In this document: positions 39,105 to 48,488 of the stretch, in pieces | Position numbering within the stretch: position 1 is the stretch's first letter | Layout: each line of letters begins with the position of its first letter | Assembly: GCF_040513375.1 (NCBI RefSeq) | Contig: NZ_JBEVTG010000002.1 | Span: 558,001 to 622,000, forward strand | DNA: 64,000 nucleotides | Source of the DNA: Flagellimonas_B algarum | GTDB lineage: Bacteria; Bacteroidota; Bacteroidia; Flavobacteriales; Flavobacteriaceae | Reading direction: 5' to 3' | Position numbers and translations under genes: made by a program | Notes under the pieces: generated by a model | What the model saw: only the letters and a program-made list of their open reading frames with translations | Told to the model about the DNA's origin: nothing | Databases searched by the model: none

Positions 39105-41153
39105 ATGAGAAAAGGCTATTATTTGGTAGTTGCCTTGATTGCTGTTGCTGCATGCAAACAGGAATCCAAGGAAACCGCCGAAGTAGAGAAAATTCCTGGT
39201 ATCGTGCTTCAAAACATGGATACCACCGTAAGTCCGAAAGACGACTTTTACAATTACGTGAACGGTAATTGGATGAAAACCACCGAAATCCCAGAGGATC
39301 GAACGCGATGGGGCGGATTTTCGGTATTGCGCAAATCGACGGATGCCGACGTATTGCAGATCATCGCGGATGCAAAGGACAACAGCGCCTATACCGCTGA
39401 GACCGATCAAGCCAAAGCTTTGGCCATCTTCGACACCAAAATGGACACCACCTCGCGAAACGAAATCGGTATGGCACCGATCCAACCCGCTATGGAAGCC
39501 ATTGCCGGTATCGAAAACCTGAACGACCTCCAAACCGTATTGGCCACGAATCCTTCCGTATCCTCCCCTTTCATCGGGGTATCGGTATTTGGGGATTTGA
39601 ACAACAGTGCCATGAACGCCGTTTATCTTGGTGCGAATGGACTGGGTCTTCCAGACCGTGACTATTACTTGGATGAAGACGAGAAATCCGTGGAAATCAG
39701 GGAAGAATACAAAAAACACATCGTTCGGATGCTGGCCTTTTTAGGGGATGCCGAAGCCGATGCGACTGCAGCGGCGGAAAAAATCCTAGCTATGGAAACC
39801 CAATTGGCAGCACCCCGTTTGGACAAAGTCCAACGAAGGGATGTCAGAAACCTGAACAATCCCATGAGCATCGATGAAGCCGATGCGATGCTTAGCAGCG
39901 TGGATCTTCGAAAAATGTTGAAGGATATCGGGGCTACCAAAGCCTTCGATACGATCTTGGTTACCCAAATCGCATATACCAAGGCTTTGGACGACTTTTT
40001 AAAGACCACCCCGATCCAAGACCTTAAGACCTTGGTACGTTGGGATACCTTCAACAGTGCGGCAGGCCGATTGAGTACGGATATCGAGACCGCGAATTGG
40101 GAATTTTATAGCAAGTACCTCCGTGGTGCCGAAAAGCAGCGACCCGCCGATGAACGTGCCCTATCGACCGTCAACAACACCGTTGGTGAAGCTTTGGGTC
40201 AATTGTATGTCGACGCAAAGTTTCCGCCGGAAGCGAAAGCCAAGGCCGAAAAAATGATCGCCAATGTCATCGATGCCTTTAAAGACCGTATCCGCAGCCT
40301 GGATTGGATGGGTGATACCACCAAATTAAAGGCTATAGAGAAATTGGACAAGTTCACTGTAAAGATCGCCTATCCTGACGAGTGGGAAGACTATTCAGCC
40401 ATGGCCGTTGCCGCGGATAAATCCTATTTTGATAATATGGCCGCCGTTGACAAATGGCTTCAAGATGATAATCTATCCCAAATCGGTGAACCGGTCGATA
40501 AGTCGGAATGGGGCATGTCTCCACAGACCGTTAACGCCTATTTCAACCCGTTGAACAATGAAATCGTTTTCCCGGCTGCCATTCTTCAACCTCCGTTCTA
40601 CAATTACACGGCGGACGATGCCGTGAATTATGGTGGCATCGGGGCGGTAATCGGGCATGAGATCTCGCATGCCTTTGATGATAGCGGGGCCCGATTCGAC
40701 TCCGATGGTAACGTGAACAATTGGTGGACGGCCGAAGATCTGGAAGCCTTCACCGAAAGGGGCAATGCCCTGGCAGCGCAGTACGACAAGCTGGAAGTGC
40801 TGCCCGAAGTGTTCGTGAACGGAAAATTCACCCTTGGCGAAAACATTGGTGATCTTGGTGGCGTTTTGGGGGCCTTTGACGGTTTGCAAAAACACTTTGC
40901 TGAAAACGGAAGACCGGAGAACATCGACGGATTCACCCCTGAACAACGTTTCTTCATGTCTTGGGCCACCGTATGGCGTACGAAAATCCGTGACGAAGCC
41001 TTACGTACGCAAGTGAAGACCGATCCACACTCACCTGGCGAAATCCGGGCGATCCAACCTTTATTGAATGTTCAGGCGTTTTATGATGCCTTTGACATTC
41101 AAGAAGGTGATGCCATGTATTTGCCACCTGAAGAACGGGTATACATTTGGTAA
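39105..41153 (+). CDS. M13 family metallopeptidase (neprilysin/PepO type) lipoprotein
   Basis: A 682-residue secreted zinc endopeptidase. The N-terminus is a lipoprotein signal (AVAAC, Cys17). Peptidase M13 features follow: DDFYNYVNGNWMKTTEIP near the N-terminus, NAYFNPLNNEIVFPAAILQPP before the active site, the zinc motif HEISH (His518, Glu519, His522), and the third ligand region ENIGDLGG. It probably acts in the periplasm on peptides. The gene has its own terminator and a TTAAC-type promoter. Confidence 0.95.
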   Translation: MRKGYYLVVALIAVAACKQESKETAEVEKIPGIVLQNMDTTVSPKDDFYNYVNGNWMKTTEIPEDRTRWGGFSVLRKSTDADVLQIIADAKDNSAYTAETDQAKALAIFDTKMDTTSRNEIGMAPIQPAMEAIAGIENLNDLQTVLATNPSVSSPFIGVSVFGDLNNSAMNAVYLGANGLGLPDRDYYLDEDEKSVEIREEYKKHIVRMLAFLGDAEADATAAAEKILAMETQLAAPRLDKVQRRDVRNLNNPMSIDEADAMLSSVDLRKMLKDIGATKAFDTILVTQIAYTKALDDFLKTTPIQDLKTLVRWDTFNSAAGRLSTDIETANWEFYSKYLRGAEKQRPADERALSTVNNTVGEALGQLYVDAKFPPEAKAKAEKMIANVIDAFKDRIRSLDWMGDTTKLKAIEKLDKFTVKIAYPDEWEDYSAMAVAADKSYFDNMAAVDKWLQDDNLSQIGEPVDKSEWGMSPQTVNAYFNPLNNEIVFPAAILQPPFYNYTADDAVNYGGIGAVIGHEISHAFDDSGARFDSDGNVNNWWTAEDLEAFTERGNALAAQYDKLEVLPEVFVNGKFTLGENIGDLGGVLGAFDGLQKHFAENGRPENIDGFTPEQRFFMSWATVWRTKIRDEALRTQVKTDPHSPGEIRAIQPLLNVQAFYDAFDIQEGDAMYLPPEERVYIW

Positions 41154-41176
41154 GCGCGAATCATAATAATTTACAA

Positions 41177-41200
41177 GGCCGGTTTTACCGGCCTTTTTTT
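41177..41200 (+). terminator. rho-independent terminator after the M13 peptidase
   Basis: GGCCGG (41177-41182) pairs with CCGGCC (41188-41193) around TTTTA, followed by seven T. Confidence 0.92.
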
Positions 41201-41245
41201 ATGCAAATTCCAGTTATATTTGAAAGATAACAAGCAATCCAACCG

Positions 41246-42577
41246 ATGACCTCTACCCTACTCTTGGCCGTTTTAGCCGGAATCGCCGTACTACTGTTCC
41301 TCATCCTTCGACTCAAAGTACATGCCTTCATCGCCTTGTTGTTGGGCAGCATCACCGTGGGCTTGATTGCCGGTCTCGATGCGAAGACGATCATCACTAC
41401 GATGCAGCAGGGTATGGCAAGTACCCTTGGTTTCGTTGCGACCGTAGTGGGTCTTGGGGCCATGTTCGGCGCTATTCTGGAAGCCTCAGGAGGCGCGAAG
41501 ACCATCGCCAACTTTATGATCGGTAAATTCGGACTGAAAAAGGCCCCGACCGCAATGGTCATTTCGGGTTTCTTGATCGCAATACCGGTTTTTTTCGATG
41601 TAGCCTTTATCATTCTGGTGCCCATGGTCTACGCCTTGCAGCGTAAGACCAAGAAATCCTTACTACTCTATGCGATCCCTTTATTGGCGGGTCTGGCGAT
41701 CACCCATGCCTTTATACCCCCAACACCCGGACCTATAGCCGTTGCCGACATCATCGGTGCGGAACTGGGTTGGGTGATTTTGGTCGGTTTCTTAGTGGGC
41801 ATTCCGACAGCTTTGGTAAGTGGACTGTTTTTCGGAAAATTCATTGCCAATAAAATCCAAGTTTCGGCCCCTGAATTGTTGGAAGAAGAACGGGAAGGAA
41901 GCATTCCGCCCATAGGTCCGACCCTTACCATCATTGCCGTGCCCATTTTGTTGATCTTATTGAATACGGTATTGTCAAGTGGGGCATTCGAAGTCGGAAA
42001 AGGCTTACTCAATGCCATTGCCTTGGTCGGCCATCCATTTTCGGCCCTCATCATTGCCAATATGCTGGCTTGGTATTTCTTCGGACTCCGCCGCGGATTC
42101 AGCAAAGAACAGTTGTTCCAAATCACCGGTAAGAGCTTGGCACCGGCCGGTACCATCATTTTGTTGACAGGTGCCGGTGGTGTATTCAAACAGATGTTGA
42201 CCGATACAGGAGCCGGAGCCTTACTGGCCACCTCGCTCAGCGAGGTCGGCTTCCCTATTCTGGCCTTCGCCTTTATCAGCGCAGCCATCGTGCGAATCGT
42301 TCAAGGTTCGTCGACCGTGGCCATGATTACCGCCGCAGGCTTGGTCTCGCCCTTACTCGTTGCCGCTGAATGGAGTGCTGTCGAGCTGGCCTGTTTGGTC
42401 ATCGCCATCGCGTCGGGAGCCAGTATTTTTTCACACGTCAACGATAGCGGATTTTGGCTGGTCAGCCAATATTTGGGCATTACGGAGAAACAAACGTTCA
42501 AATCGTGGACCGTCATGACCACCCTTTTGGCGCTGACGGGTATCATCAGCGTTTCGATCATTTTCATATTGGTATAA
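41246..42577 (+). CDS. gntP: GntP family gluconate/organic acid permease
   Basis: A 443-residue inner-membrane symporter of the GntP family with about 12 hydrophobic helices. Characteristic segments are GLGAMFGAILEASGGAKTIA, IPVFFDVAFIILVP, HAFIPPTPGPIAVAD and VQGSSTVAMITAAG. The family imports gluconate, and some members import related sugar acids or glycerate. The gluconokinase domain fused to MiaA lies upstream beyond the M13 gene, which supports gluconate as substrate, though these genes are not in one transcript. Confidence 0.92.
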   Translation: MTSTLLLAVLAGIAVLLFLILRLKVHAFIALLLGSITVGLIAGLDAKTIITTMQQGMASTLGFVATVVGLGAMFGAILEASGGAKTIANFMIGKFGLKKAPTAMVISGFLIAIPVFFDVAFIILVPMVYALQRKTKKSLLLYAIPLLAGLAITHAFIPPTPGPIAVADIIGAELGWVILVGFLVGIPTALVSGLFFGKFIANKIQVSAPELLEEEREGSIPPIGPTLTIIAVPILLILLNTVLSSGAFEVGKGLLNAIALVGHPFSALIIANMLAWYFFGLRRGFSKEQLFQITGKSLAPAGTIILLTGAGGVFKQMLTDTGAGALLATSLSEVGFPILAFAFISAAIVRIVQGSSTVAMITAAGLVSPLLVAAEWSAVELACLVIAIASGASIFSHVNDSGFWLVSQYLGITEKQTFKSWTVMTTLLALTGIISVSIIFILV

Positions 42578-42606
42578 AAAAACCGCTTCGAATCGAAGCG
42601 GTCTTT
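42576..42606. terminator. bidirectional terminator between gntP and the RprY-like gene
   Basis: CCGCTTC (42583-42589) and GAAGCGG (42595-42601) pair around GAATC. A run of A on the left gives a U-run for the minus-strand transcript and a short T-run on the right serves the plus strand, so it can end both converging genes. Confidence 0.85.
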
Positions 42607-42630
42607 CATAATGTTATACGTGTATTGTGC

Positions 42631-43353
42631 TTAGGCTGAAGTTTCCCCTTCGGTCTTGACAACCAATCGGAACCCCTCGCCATGGATATTCAATATTTCG
42701 ACTACATCATCGCGTTTGAGGTATTTACGCAACTTGGCGATGTAAACGTCCATACTCCTTGAAGTAAAGTAATTATCGTCCCTCCAGATTTTAGTCAAAG
42801 CCAATTCCCTCGGCATCAAATCGTTTTCGTGAAGGGCCAAAAGTCGCAACAATTCGTTCTCTTTTGGTGAGAGCTTGGTGGGCTCTTCTTCTTTGTACTT
42901 CAGAAATCGCAGTTTGGAATTCAAATGGAAATTTCCGATCACGAATTCGAATTGCTTGCTATCGGCCAAGGTATTCGATGCTTTACGCTGCAAGATGGCC
43001 TTTAATTTCATCAGCAGCACCTCAGAATCGAAGGGTTTGTTCAGATAGTCATCGGCACCGGCCTTATAGCCTTTCAACACATCTTCCTTCATGGTTTTGG
43101 CCGTTAGGAAAATGATCGGTACGTTTTCGTTCTTTTCCCTGATTTCCTTGGCTAAAGTGAATCCATCCTTGTACGGCATCATGACATCTAGGATGCATAC
43201 GTCATAGTTGTCCTTTTTGAACTTTTCGAAACCTTCCATCCCATTCTTTGCGAGAACCACGTCAAAGTCATTCATCTGCAAATAATCCTTCAGCACGATC
43301 CCGAAATTGGGATCATCTTCCACCAACAATATTTTCTTGTTCTCTGTTTCCAT
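42631..43353 (-). CDS. response regulator, OmpR/PhoB family (RprY-like)
   Basis: A 240-residue regulator. The receiver is intact with Asp13/Asp14 (VEDD), phospho-Asp56 (ILDVMMP) and Lys106 (NKPFD). The C-terminal winged helix is complete (LSPKENELLRLLALHEND, then IWRDDNYFTSRSMDVYIAKLRKYL). It corresponds to RprY-like regulators found across Bacteroidota, whose kinase gene follows in the normal order here. The kinase starts upstream with a 5-base gap. TTAAC-type repeats upstream of the kinase gene (44981-45007) may be its own sites. Confidence 0.95.
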   Translation of the reverse strand: METENKKILLVEDDPNFGIVLKDYLQMNDFDVVLAKNGMEGFEKFKKDNYDVCILDVMMPYKDGFTLAKEIREKNENVPIIFLTAKTMKEDVLKGYKAGADDYLNKPFDSEVLLMKLKAILQRKASNTLADSKQFEFVIGNFHLNSKLRFLKYKEEEPTKLSPKENELLRLLALHENDLMPRELALTKIWRDDNYFTSRSMDVYIAKLRKYLKRDDVVEILNIHGEGFRLVVKTEGETSA

Positions 43354-43358
43354 ATCTT

Positions 43359-44939
43359 TTATATTAAAGGCAGTTTGATGTAGAAAGTACTTCCTTTCCC
43401 TTTTTCACTTTCTGCATAAACCTCGCCTTGATGATCATCTATAATTTTTTTCACATAGGCCAATCCCAATCCATGGCCTTTCACATTGTGTATGTTTCCG
43501 GTATGCTCCCGGTAGAACTTTTCAAAGACCTTTTTCAGTACCGCCTTGCTCATTCCGGCCCCTTGGTCTTGTATTTTTATAATAATATAATTCTTGGCAA
43601 CCTCCGTAAAAACATCGATTTTAGGCGATTCGGGCGAGTACTTGACCGCATTGTCGAGCACATTGACTATGACATTGGTGAAATGCATGTCGTTCGCCAA
43701 AACCTCAGATCGTTCCGCATCGAGATGTGATTTGACATACCCTCCGCGATCCTGTACGATCAATTCAATATGGGTGATCGCATCCGTGATGATATCGTGG
43801 GCATCGACCCGATCTTTACTGATATCCAACTGGTTCTTCTCCAATTTGGAAATGCGCAGTACATTCTCGACCTGGGCATGCATCCGTTTGTTCTCGTCGC
43901 GGATCATCCCTAAATAGCGCAATACCTTTTCCTTATCTTCAATGGATTTCGGATTTCGGATGGCCTCGACCGCAAGATTGATGGTCGCGATGGGCGTCTT
44001 GAACTCATGGGTCATGTTATTGATGAAATCCGATTTGATCTCTGAGATCTGCTTTTGCTGGATCAACTGGTATATCGCGCTTGAATAGGCTACGACGATG
44101 ACCAAGGTAAAGAGCAAAGAAAGGATCGCCATCGACATGATGCTGCTCAACAGGAATTTCTTTTTCTGTGGGAAGGACAACAACAACGAAAAGTTGGTGC
44201 GGCCCTCACTATCCCTGAAGATGGGTGTTTCGTATAAGGTAGCATGCGATAATTTGAATTTCTTCGATTTCACCTTGGTTGGAAACCCCCGACTGTAGAC
44301 CCCGTATTCAAAATCGATATCAATACCACGGTTTTCAAGTTCACGACCCAAAAGCAGTTCGATTTCCTGTTTGGAAACCCGATCATGGATCGGTACGCTC
44401 TTGGCCATTTCACTGAAAAGATCATCGTACACGGCTTTGTCAACTTGTGACATTCCGCCGATTTTCTCGATTTTTTGCAGTGGGGTCAGGGCATACCTTC
44501 TACCGTCAAGCCCGTAGTCTTCTTTGAAGATCGTTGTGGTACGTTTGCTTGTGATGTTCGTTATGGCAGTGGTGTCATCACCACTTTGGTTGTCAAAGAA
44601 CATGGATGAAATTCCGTAGTCCTCTTCAAGGATACCATGCTGGTAAAACTTAATCTCATCAGAATTCAAATCCCGGTCGACAACAAAAATGTTTCGTAGC
44701 TGTGCTGATTTCGGGGCTCCGACACTATCGACCAAAGCGGCCAATCGATCGGCATAATCTTTTCGCTCCCTACTTTCAATTCGGTCAGCTACCTTATCAA
44801 GAACGTCTTCAACCGCATTTGAAAATTGCTCTGTCTTATCTTCAACCGATTTCTGTATCCAATAGACCTGGACCGAAATAATCCCGATAAGCGAGAGACT
44901 CATTAAAATGACTAAAAGCACAAACCGCCTCTTGTTCAT
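43359..44939 (-). CDS. sensor histidine kinase (RprX-like)
   Basis: A 526-residue inner-membrane kinase with a first transmembrane helix (about 7-28), an extracytoplasmic sensing domain (about 30-260), a second helix (about 265-290), the phospho-His in MTHEFKTP (His311), and a HATPase domain with NVLDNAVKYSP, DQGAGM and GHGLGLAYVK. It probably signals to the adjacent OmpR-type regulator. The ligand is unknown; RprX-like kinases are linked to envelope or oxidative stress in other Bacteroidota. Confidence 0.93.
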   Translation of the reverse strand: MNKRRFVLLVILMSLSLIGIISVQVYWIQKSVEDKTEQFSNAVEDVLDKVADRIESRERKDYADRLAALVDSVGAPKSAQLRNIFVVDRDLNSDEIKFYQHGILEEDYGISSMFFDNQSGDDTTAITNITSKRTTTIFKEDYGLDGRRYALTPLQKIEKIGGMSQVDKAVYDDLFSEMAKSVPIHDRVSKQEIELLLGRELENRGIDIDFEYGVYSRGFPTKVKSKKFKLSHATLYETPIFRDSEGRTNFSLLLSFPQKKKFLLSSIMSMAILSLLFTLVIVVAYSSAIYQLIQQKQISEIKSDFINNMTHEFKTPIATINLAVEAIRNPKSIEDKEKVLRYLGMIRDENKRMHAQVENVLRISKLEKNQLDISKDRVDAHDIITDAITHIELIVQDRGGYVKSHLDAERSEVLANDMHFTNVIVNVLDNAVKYSPESPKIDVFTEVAKNYIIIKIQDQGAGMSKAVLKKVFEKFYREHTGNIHNVKGHGLGLAYVKKIIDDHQGEVYAESEKGKGSTFYIKLPLI

Positions 44940-44980
44940 TTGGGTAAAATTAGAAATTTAACATTCAGGGACTTGACCGT

Positions 44981-45007
44981 TTAACCTAACCTTAACAAAA
45001 ATGTTAA
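44981..45007. promoter_or_regulatory. TTAAC-type repeats upstream of the RprX-like operon
   Basis: On the plus strand TTAAC occurs at 44981 and 44992 (11-base spacing), and its reverse complement GTTAA at 45003-45007. Relative to the minus-strand kinase gene, the repeats are inverted compared with the arrays at 9905 and 38981. If these are RprY-type sites, the operon would be autoregulated; this is inference. Confidence 0.3.
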
Positions 45008-45011
45008 AATT

Positions 45012-45602
45012 TCAGGTTTTATGGGCTTTAGCAAGCAATTGGGTATGGATTTCACGTACCCGCTCACGGGTGGTTTCAAGGTCGATGTTTGCGATGCTGG
45101 ATTGGGCTTCCTTTAGGGCTGCATCCACATCAATTTGATGGGCCATACGATCTTTGACCCCTTGTGCATCGACCCCATCACGGGCCACCACCCTATTGAT
45201 CCTTTCTTCGGATGGGGCATGCACTACGATGACATGATCGTACGCTTCTTGCATATCGTGTTCAAAGATCAAAGCCGATTCTTGGATCACGTACGGGGCT
45301 TGCTGTCGGTCTGTCCATTTCTTAAAGTCCTCGCGAACCGCCGGATGTACCAAACCATTTAATTGCTGCAAAAGTGAGGTGTCGTTGAATACCAAATTCG
45401 CGATAAACCGCGTGTTCAATCCATCCGTATCATACGCCTTATCCCCGAACAGACCGATGATGGCCTGGCGGAGCGACTCCGATTCCACCATCAAGCGCTT
45501 TCCCTCCTTATCGGAATAATACACGGGCACCCCATGGGCCTCGAACATGCGGGCCACGGTACTTTTACCACTTCCTATTCCTCCTGTAAGTCCGACGATC
45601 AT
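45012..45602 (-). CDS. coaE: dephospho-CoA kinase
   Basis: A 196-residue kinase for the last step of CoA synthesis. The P-loop GLTGGIGSGKST and the conserved YSDKEGK and HPAVREDF segments identify it. It is the last of three overlapping minus-strand genes: its ATG overlaps the stop of the YbbR gene by four bases. The 5' end of the RprX-like operon lies just past its stop. Confidence 0.96.
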   Translation of the reverse strand: MIVGLTGGIGSGKSTVARMFEAHGVPVYYSDKEGKRLMVESESLRQAIIGLFGDKAYDTDGLNTRFIANLVFNDTSLLQQLNGLVHPAVREDFKKWTDRQQAPYVIQESALIFEHDMQEAYDHVIVVHAPSEERINRVVARDGVDAQGVKDRMAHQIDVDAALKEAQSSIANIDLETTRERVREIHTQLLAKAHKT

Positions 45603-46555
45603 AATTTTTCAAGCACGAATTCAACCTCATCTTCCAACAACCGTACCGTATACACGCCATCAGGAAAGGCGCCGAGTTCCAGATCAATGGTTTCCGAATC
45701 GGTATCCTTGACCACCGCATAATCGGCGAAAACTGTAAAATCAGCGGCCTGCAAAGTCTTTAGGTCATCCAAAGCAGCCTTACAGACCAATCGCACCTTT
45801 TTGGGGAAAGTCCGCATTTGGTAGCCCTCTGGAAGGTGTTTGGGCGTAATCGAAATTTCGAATTCACGTTCTGAAAAACGCACTACGGTTCCGGAAACCT
45901 TGACGAACTTGGGTTGGATGATGGTATTGGCCAAGGAATCGGGTCGCAATACGGACAACGTCTTCGAAAAACCCTCGGTGAGTTCCTCGAAAACGAAGGT
46001 CTCGGTTTTCAACTTTTTAATCATCCGTACTTCCGAAGCGGGTCCTTTGACCGTTACCGTTTCAGGAGTCAAACGCAGAGACCCTTCCAAAATATGGTTG
46101 GGTGCGAGATTCAAGGTCAATTGCGGCTCGATTTCGATCTGTTCACTGATGACCTGGTAAAGATCCACGTACAATCGCTGTCGATCGAGCTCTAAAAGGG
46201 TGATGGTGTTGGCCAGCTGTTGATCCAATTGCGCTTTGACCTCTTCGGCTCCTAAAAAATAACGCCCCCCATCCAAAGCCACCCCATCAACTTCCAGGGC
46301 AATCGTCTTTTGATTCAAACCGAGCGCCAAAAACCGGAAGCCACTGGTGCGCACTTTCGCGGTGAGGTAGAGGTCGGCATTCGATTTCAACAGTAAGGTA
46401 TCCGGATAATTCGTGTAATCGATCCGAAAAGTGGCGCGCGACTCATAGGTCTCCGACAGTTTACTGATCGTCCAGGCGAAAAAGGAACACAACAAGAACA
46501 ATGAAAACACTTTCACCTTGCGCTTGTTCAGTCCGATCAATAACTTCCGAATCAC
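45599..46555 (-). CDS. YbbR-like domain protein
   Basis: A 318-residue protein with an N-terminal transmembrane helix (about 17-35) and an extracytoplasmic region of YbbR-like repeats, beta-rich segments of about 85 residues (ending with PETVTVKGPASEV and similar PEGYQM-type strands). YbbR proteins bind or regulate the c-di-AMP synthase CdaA in Firmicutes; no cdaA is adjacent here, so a scaffold role is only suggested. The start overlaps the stop of the glycosyltransferase gene by four bases. Confidence 0.85.
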   Translation of the reverse strand: MIRKLLIGLNKRKVKVFSLFLLCSFFAWTISKLSETYESRATFRIDYTNYPDTLLLKSNADLYLTAKVRTSGFRFLALGLNQKTIALEVDGVALDGGRYFLGAEEVKAQLDQQLANTITLLELDRQRLYVDLYQVISEQIEIEPQLTLNLAPNHILEGSLRLTPETVTVKGPASEVRMIKKLKTETFVFEELTEGFSKTLSVLRPDSLANTIIQPKFVKVSGTVVRFSEREFEISITPKHLPEGYQMRTFPKKVRLVCKAALDDLKTLQAADFTVFADYAVVKDTDSETIDLELGAFPDGVYTVRLLEDEVEFVLEKL

Positions 46556-47568
46556 GATTTCCGTTTTTTAAAGAACAGATGGGGCAACAACTCCTCTGCG
46601 GGCCTTTTGCTAAAATTAACCAAGATCGTCGACTTTAGAAAGCCCAGGCCGTATCCGAAGAATTGAATGGGTACCGCAAGCAAGACCAGACCGGCCGTCA
46701 ATAGGCTTTGGGTCCGTAGTAAGGCGTCTATGAGAAGCAGCAGCCCATACAGGGCATAGCCCCAACAAAGCCACCAGAAACCGAACCACCCGAGAACCAA
46801 CGCCAAGGCGAGACCGAAAACGAAAACAGTAGGAAACCAATAAGTCGGTTTGGCTGTATGTGGATGCCATTGGTTCAAGATCGGACGTACCGACCCGAAA
46901 CGATATACTTGCCGGTAAAAACGACGAAAATCAATGCGCCGTTTGTGATACACGTAGGCCTCCGGCACCAAGCTTGTCTGAAATCCTTTTTGCCAAAGGC
47001 GAAAAACCAGATCGGGATCTTCGCCGGGATGGATATTACCAAACCCTCCGGTCGCTTCAAAAGCCTCTTTTGACAAACCCATATTGAAACTACGGGGTTG
47101 AAATCGGTCCACTGCTTTTTTGCCTCCGCGGATACCCCCTGTAGTCAACCAAGAGGTCATGCTGTAATCGATCGCTTTTTGAAGCGTACTAAAGGAGGGG
47201 TGGGCACGATCCGGACCACCGAAACAAGCAACGAACCTATCGGACAACGCCCGATCAACAGTCTCCAGGTATTGCGATGGGATGATACAATCGGAATCGA
47301 ATATGATAAAATAGTTTCCTTTGGCGCGTTCCATACCGTAATTTCTGGAATCGCCTGGACCTGTATTGGGTTTCCGAAGGTAGGTGATATCGAGACGTTC
47401 GGCATATTGTTCGACAATGTGATCCGAAGTTTGGTTCGATCCGTCTTCGATCAGGACGACCTCGAAGGACTGCTTGTACGACTGTTGGCTTAGGCTTTCA
47501 AACAATTCGGCGACCTCTTTGGGTCGATTGTAAACGGGTACGATTATGGAAAATTGGACCGTTGCCAT
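46552..47568 (-). CDS. glycosyltransferase family 2
   Basis: A 338-residue membrane-associated GT-A enzyme. The N-terminal catalytic domain has SIIVPVYNRP, LIEDGSNQ (nucleotide-sugar Asp), IIFDSDCIIP (DxD motif), and GEDPDLVFRLWQKG (ED motif). Two or three C-terminal hydrophobic segments (about 255-320) suggest membrane attachment. It probably adds a sugar to a lipid carrier or a surface polysaccharide. The start is taken at MATVQFSIIVPVYN, as upstream residues would overlap the fabI terminator. Confidence 0.88.
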   Translation of the reverse strand: MATVQFSIIVPVYNRPKEVAELFESLSQQSYKQSFEVVLIEDGSNQTSDHIVEQYAERLDITYLRKPNTGPGDSRNYGMERAKGNYFIIFDSDCIIPSQYLETVDRALSDRFVACFGGPDRAHPSFSTLQKAIDYSMTSWLTTGGIRGGKKAVDRFQPRSFNMGLSKEAFEATGGFGNIHPGEDPDLVFRLWQKGFQTSLVPEAYVYHKRRIDFRRFYRQVYRFGSVRPILNQWHPHTAKPTYWFPTVFVFGLALALVLGWFGFWWLCWGYALYGLLLLIDALLRTQSLLTAGLVLLAVPIQFFGYGLGFLKSTILVNFSKRPAEELLPHLFFKKRKS

Positions 47569-47576
47569 TAGGAATG

Positions 47577-47603
47577 AAAAAGCCACCCAAAGTTTGGATG
47601 GCT
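47577..47603 (-). terminator. fabI terminator
   Basis: On the minus strand an 11-bp stem with one mismatch (47581-47603) is followed by TTTT. It separates fabI from the downstream glycosyltransferase gene. Confidence 0.65.
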
Positions 47604-47624
47604 TATGCTGTTATCGGGTTATCA

Positions 47625-48437
47625 TTAGTTGCTGAACTCGTCAATGACTTCTTGACTGACCCCGGTGTTGGAGAATCCGCCATCGTGAAACAAGTTTTGC
47701 ATCGTCACCTTTTTGGTGAGGTCTGAGAACATAGCCACGGTATAGTTCGCACAGTCATCGGCCGTTGCATTGCCCAGTGGGGACATCTTCTCGGCATAGG
47801 CGATGAACCCGTCGAATCCTTTCACCCCTTGCCCTGCCGTTGTAGGGGTTGGTGATTGGGAAATCGTATTGACCCTTACGTTCTTCTCTTTTCCGAAGAA
47901 ATACCCGAAACTACGGGCTACGGATTCCAAATACGCCTTGTTGTCGGCCATGTCATTATAATCCGGAAAGGTCCGCTGTGCCGCCATATAGGTGAGGGCA
48001 ACGATACTTCCCCATTCGTTCATGGCATCGGCTTTGTACAGCGATTGCATGACCTTATGGAAAGAGAGGGCCGAAACGTCCCAACCCTTGGTGGTAAAGT
48101 CGTACTTCTCATCGGTATAGGCCCTTCCTTTACGCACATTGACGGACATGCCGATCGAGTGCAACACAAAATCGAGCTTTCCGCCCAAGATCTCAACGGA
48201 TCTGGAAACCAAATTGGCCAAATCCTCTTCGTTAGTGGCGTCGGCCGGAATGATCTCGGAACCTGTTTTCTCGGCCAAGTTCTTGATCTGGCCCATACGC
48301 ATGGCGATCGGAGCATTGGTCAAAACAAAGGACCCACCCTCTTCATGGACCCGTTCAGCGGTTTTCCAGGCGATCGAATTTTCATCCAAAGCGCCGAATA
48401 TTATTCCTCTTTTCCCTTTCAACAGATTACTGCCCAT
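47625..48437 (-). CDS. fabI: enoyl-[acyl-carrier-protein] reductase (NADH) FabI
   Basis: A 270-residue SDR-type reductase of type II fatty acid synthesis. The FabI-type cofactor segment GIIFGALDENSIAW, HSIGMSV and the catalytic TYMAAQRTFPDYNDMADNKAYLE region (Tyr and Lys spaced as in FabI) are present. The substrate is trans-2-acyl-ACP. It is transcribed alone from a likely TATCTTTG -7 element upstream and terminated before the glycosyltransferase. Confidence 0.95.
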   Translation of the reverse strand: MGSNLLKGKRGIIFGALDENSIAWKTAERVHEEGGSFVLTNAPIAMRMGQIKNLAEKTGSEIIPADATNEEDLANLVSRSVEILGGKLDFVLHSIGMSVNVRKGRAYTDEKYDFTTKGWDVSALSFHKVMQSLYKADAMNEWGSIVALTYMAAQRTFPDYNDMADNKAYLESVARSFGYFFGKEKNVRVNTISQSPTPTTAGQGVKGFDGFIAYAEKMSPLGNATADDCANYTVAMFSDLTKKVTMQNLFHDGGFSNTGVSQEVIDEFSN

Positions 48438-48462
48438 AGTACTTCTTAGTTGGATTAAGTGG

Positions 48463-48470
48463 CAAAGATA
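48463..48470 (-). promoter_or_regulatory. -7 element for fabI
   Basis: TATCTTTG on the minus strand (48470 to 48463) matches the Bacteroidota -7 consensus. The nearest upstream TTG is 24 bases away, one more than usual. The fabI start is 26 bases downstream. Confidence 0.4.
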
Positions 48471-48488
48471 TTCAATTTTGACATGTGC

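Noticed and set aside
39099..39719. 206-residue open frame on the minus strand
   Set aside because: It lies inside the M13 peptidase gene, has no recognisable domain, and its composition (Phe, Gly, Val and Arg-rich) is what the opposite strand of this codon usage gives.
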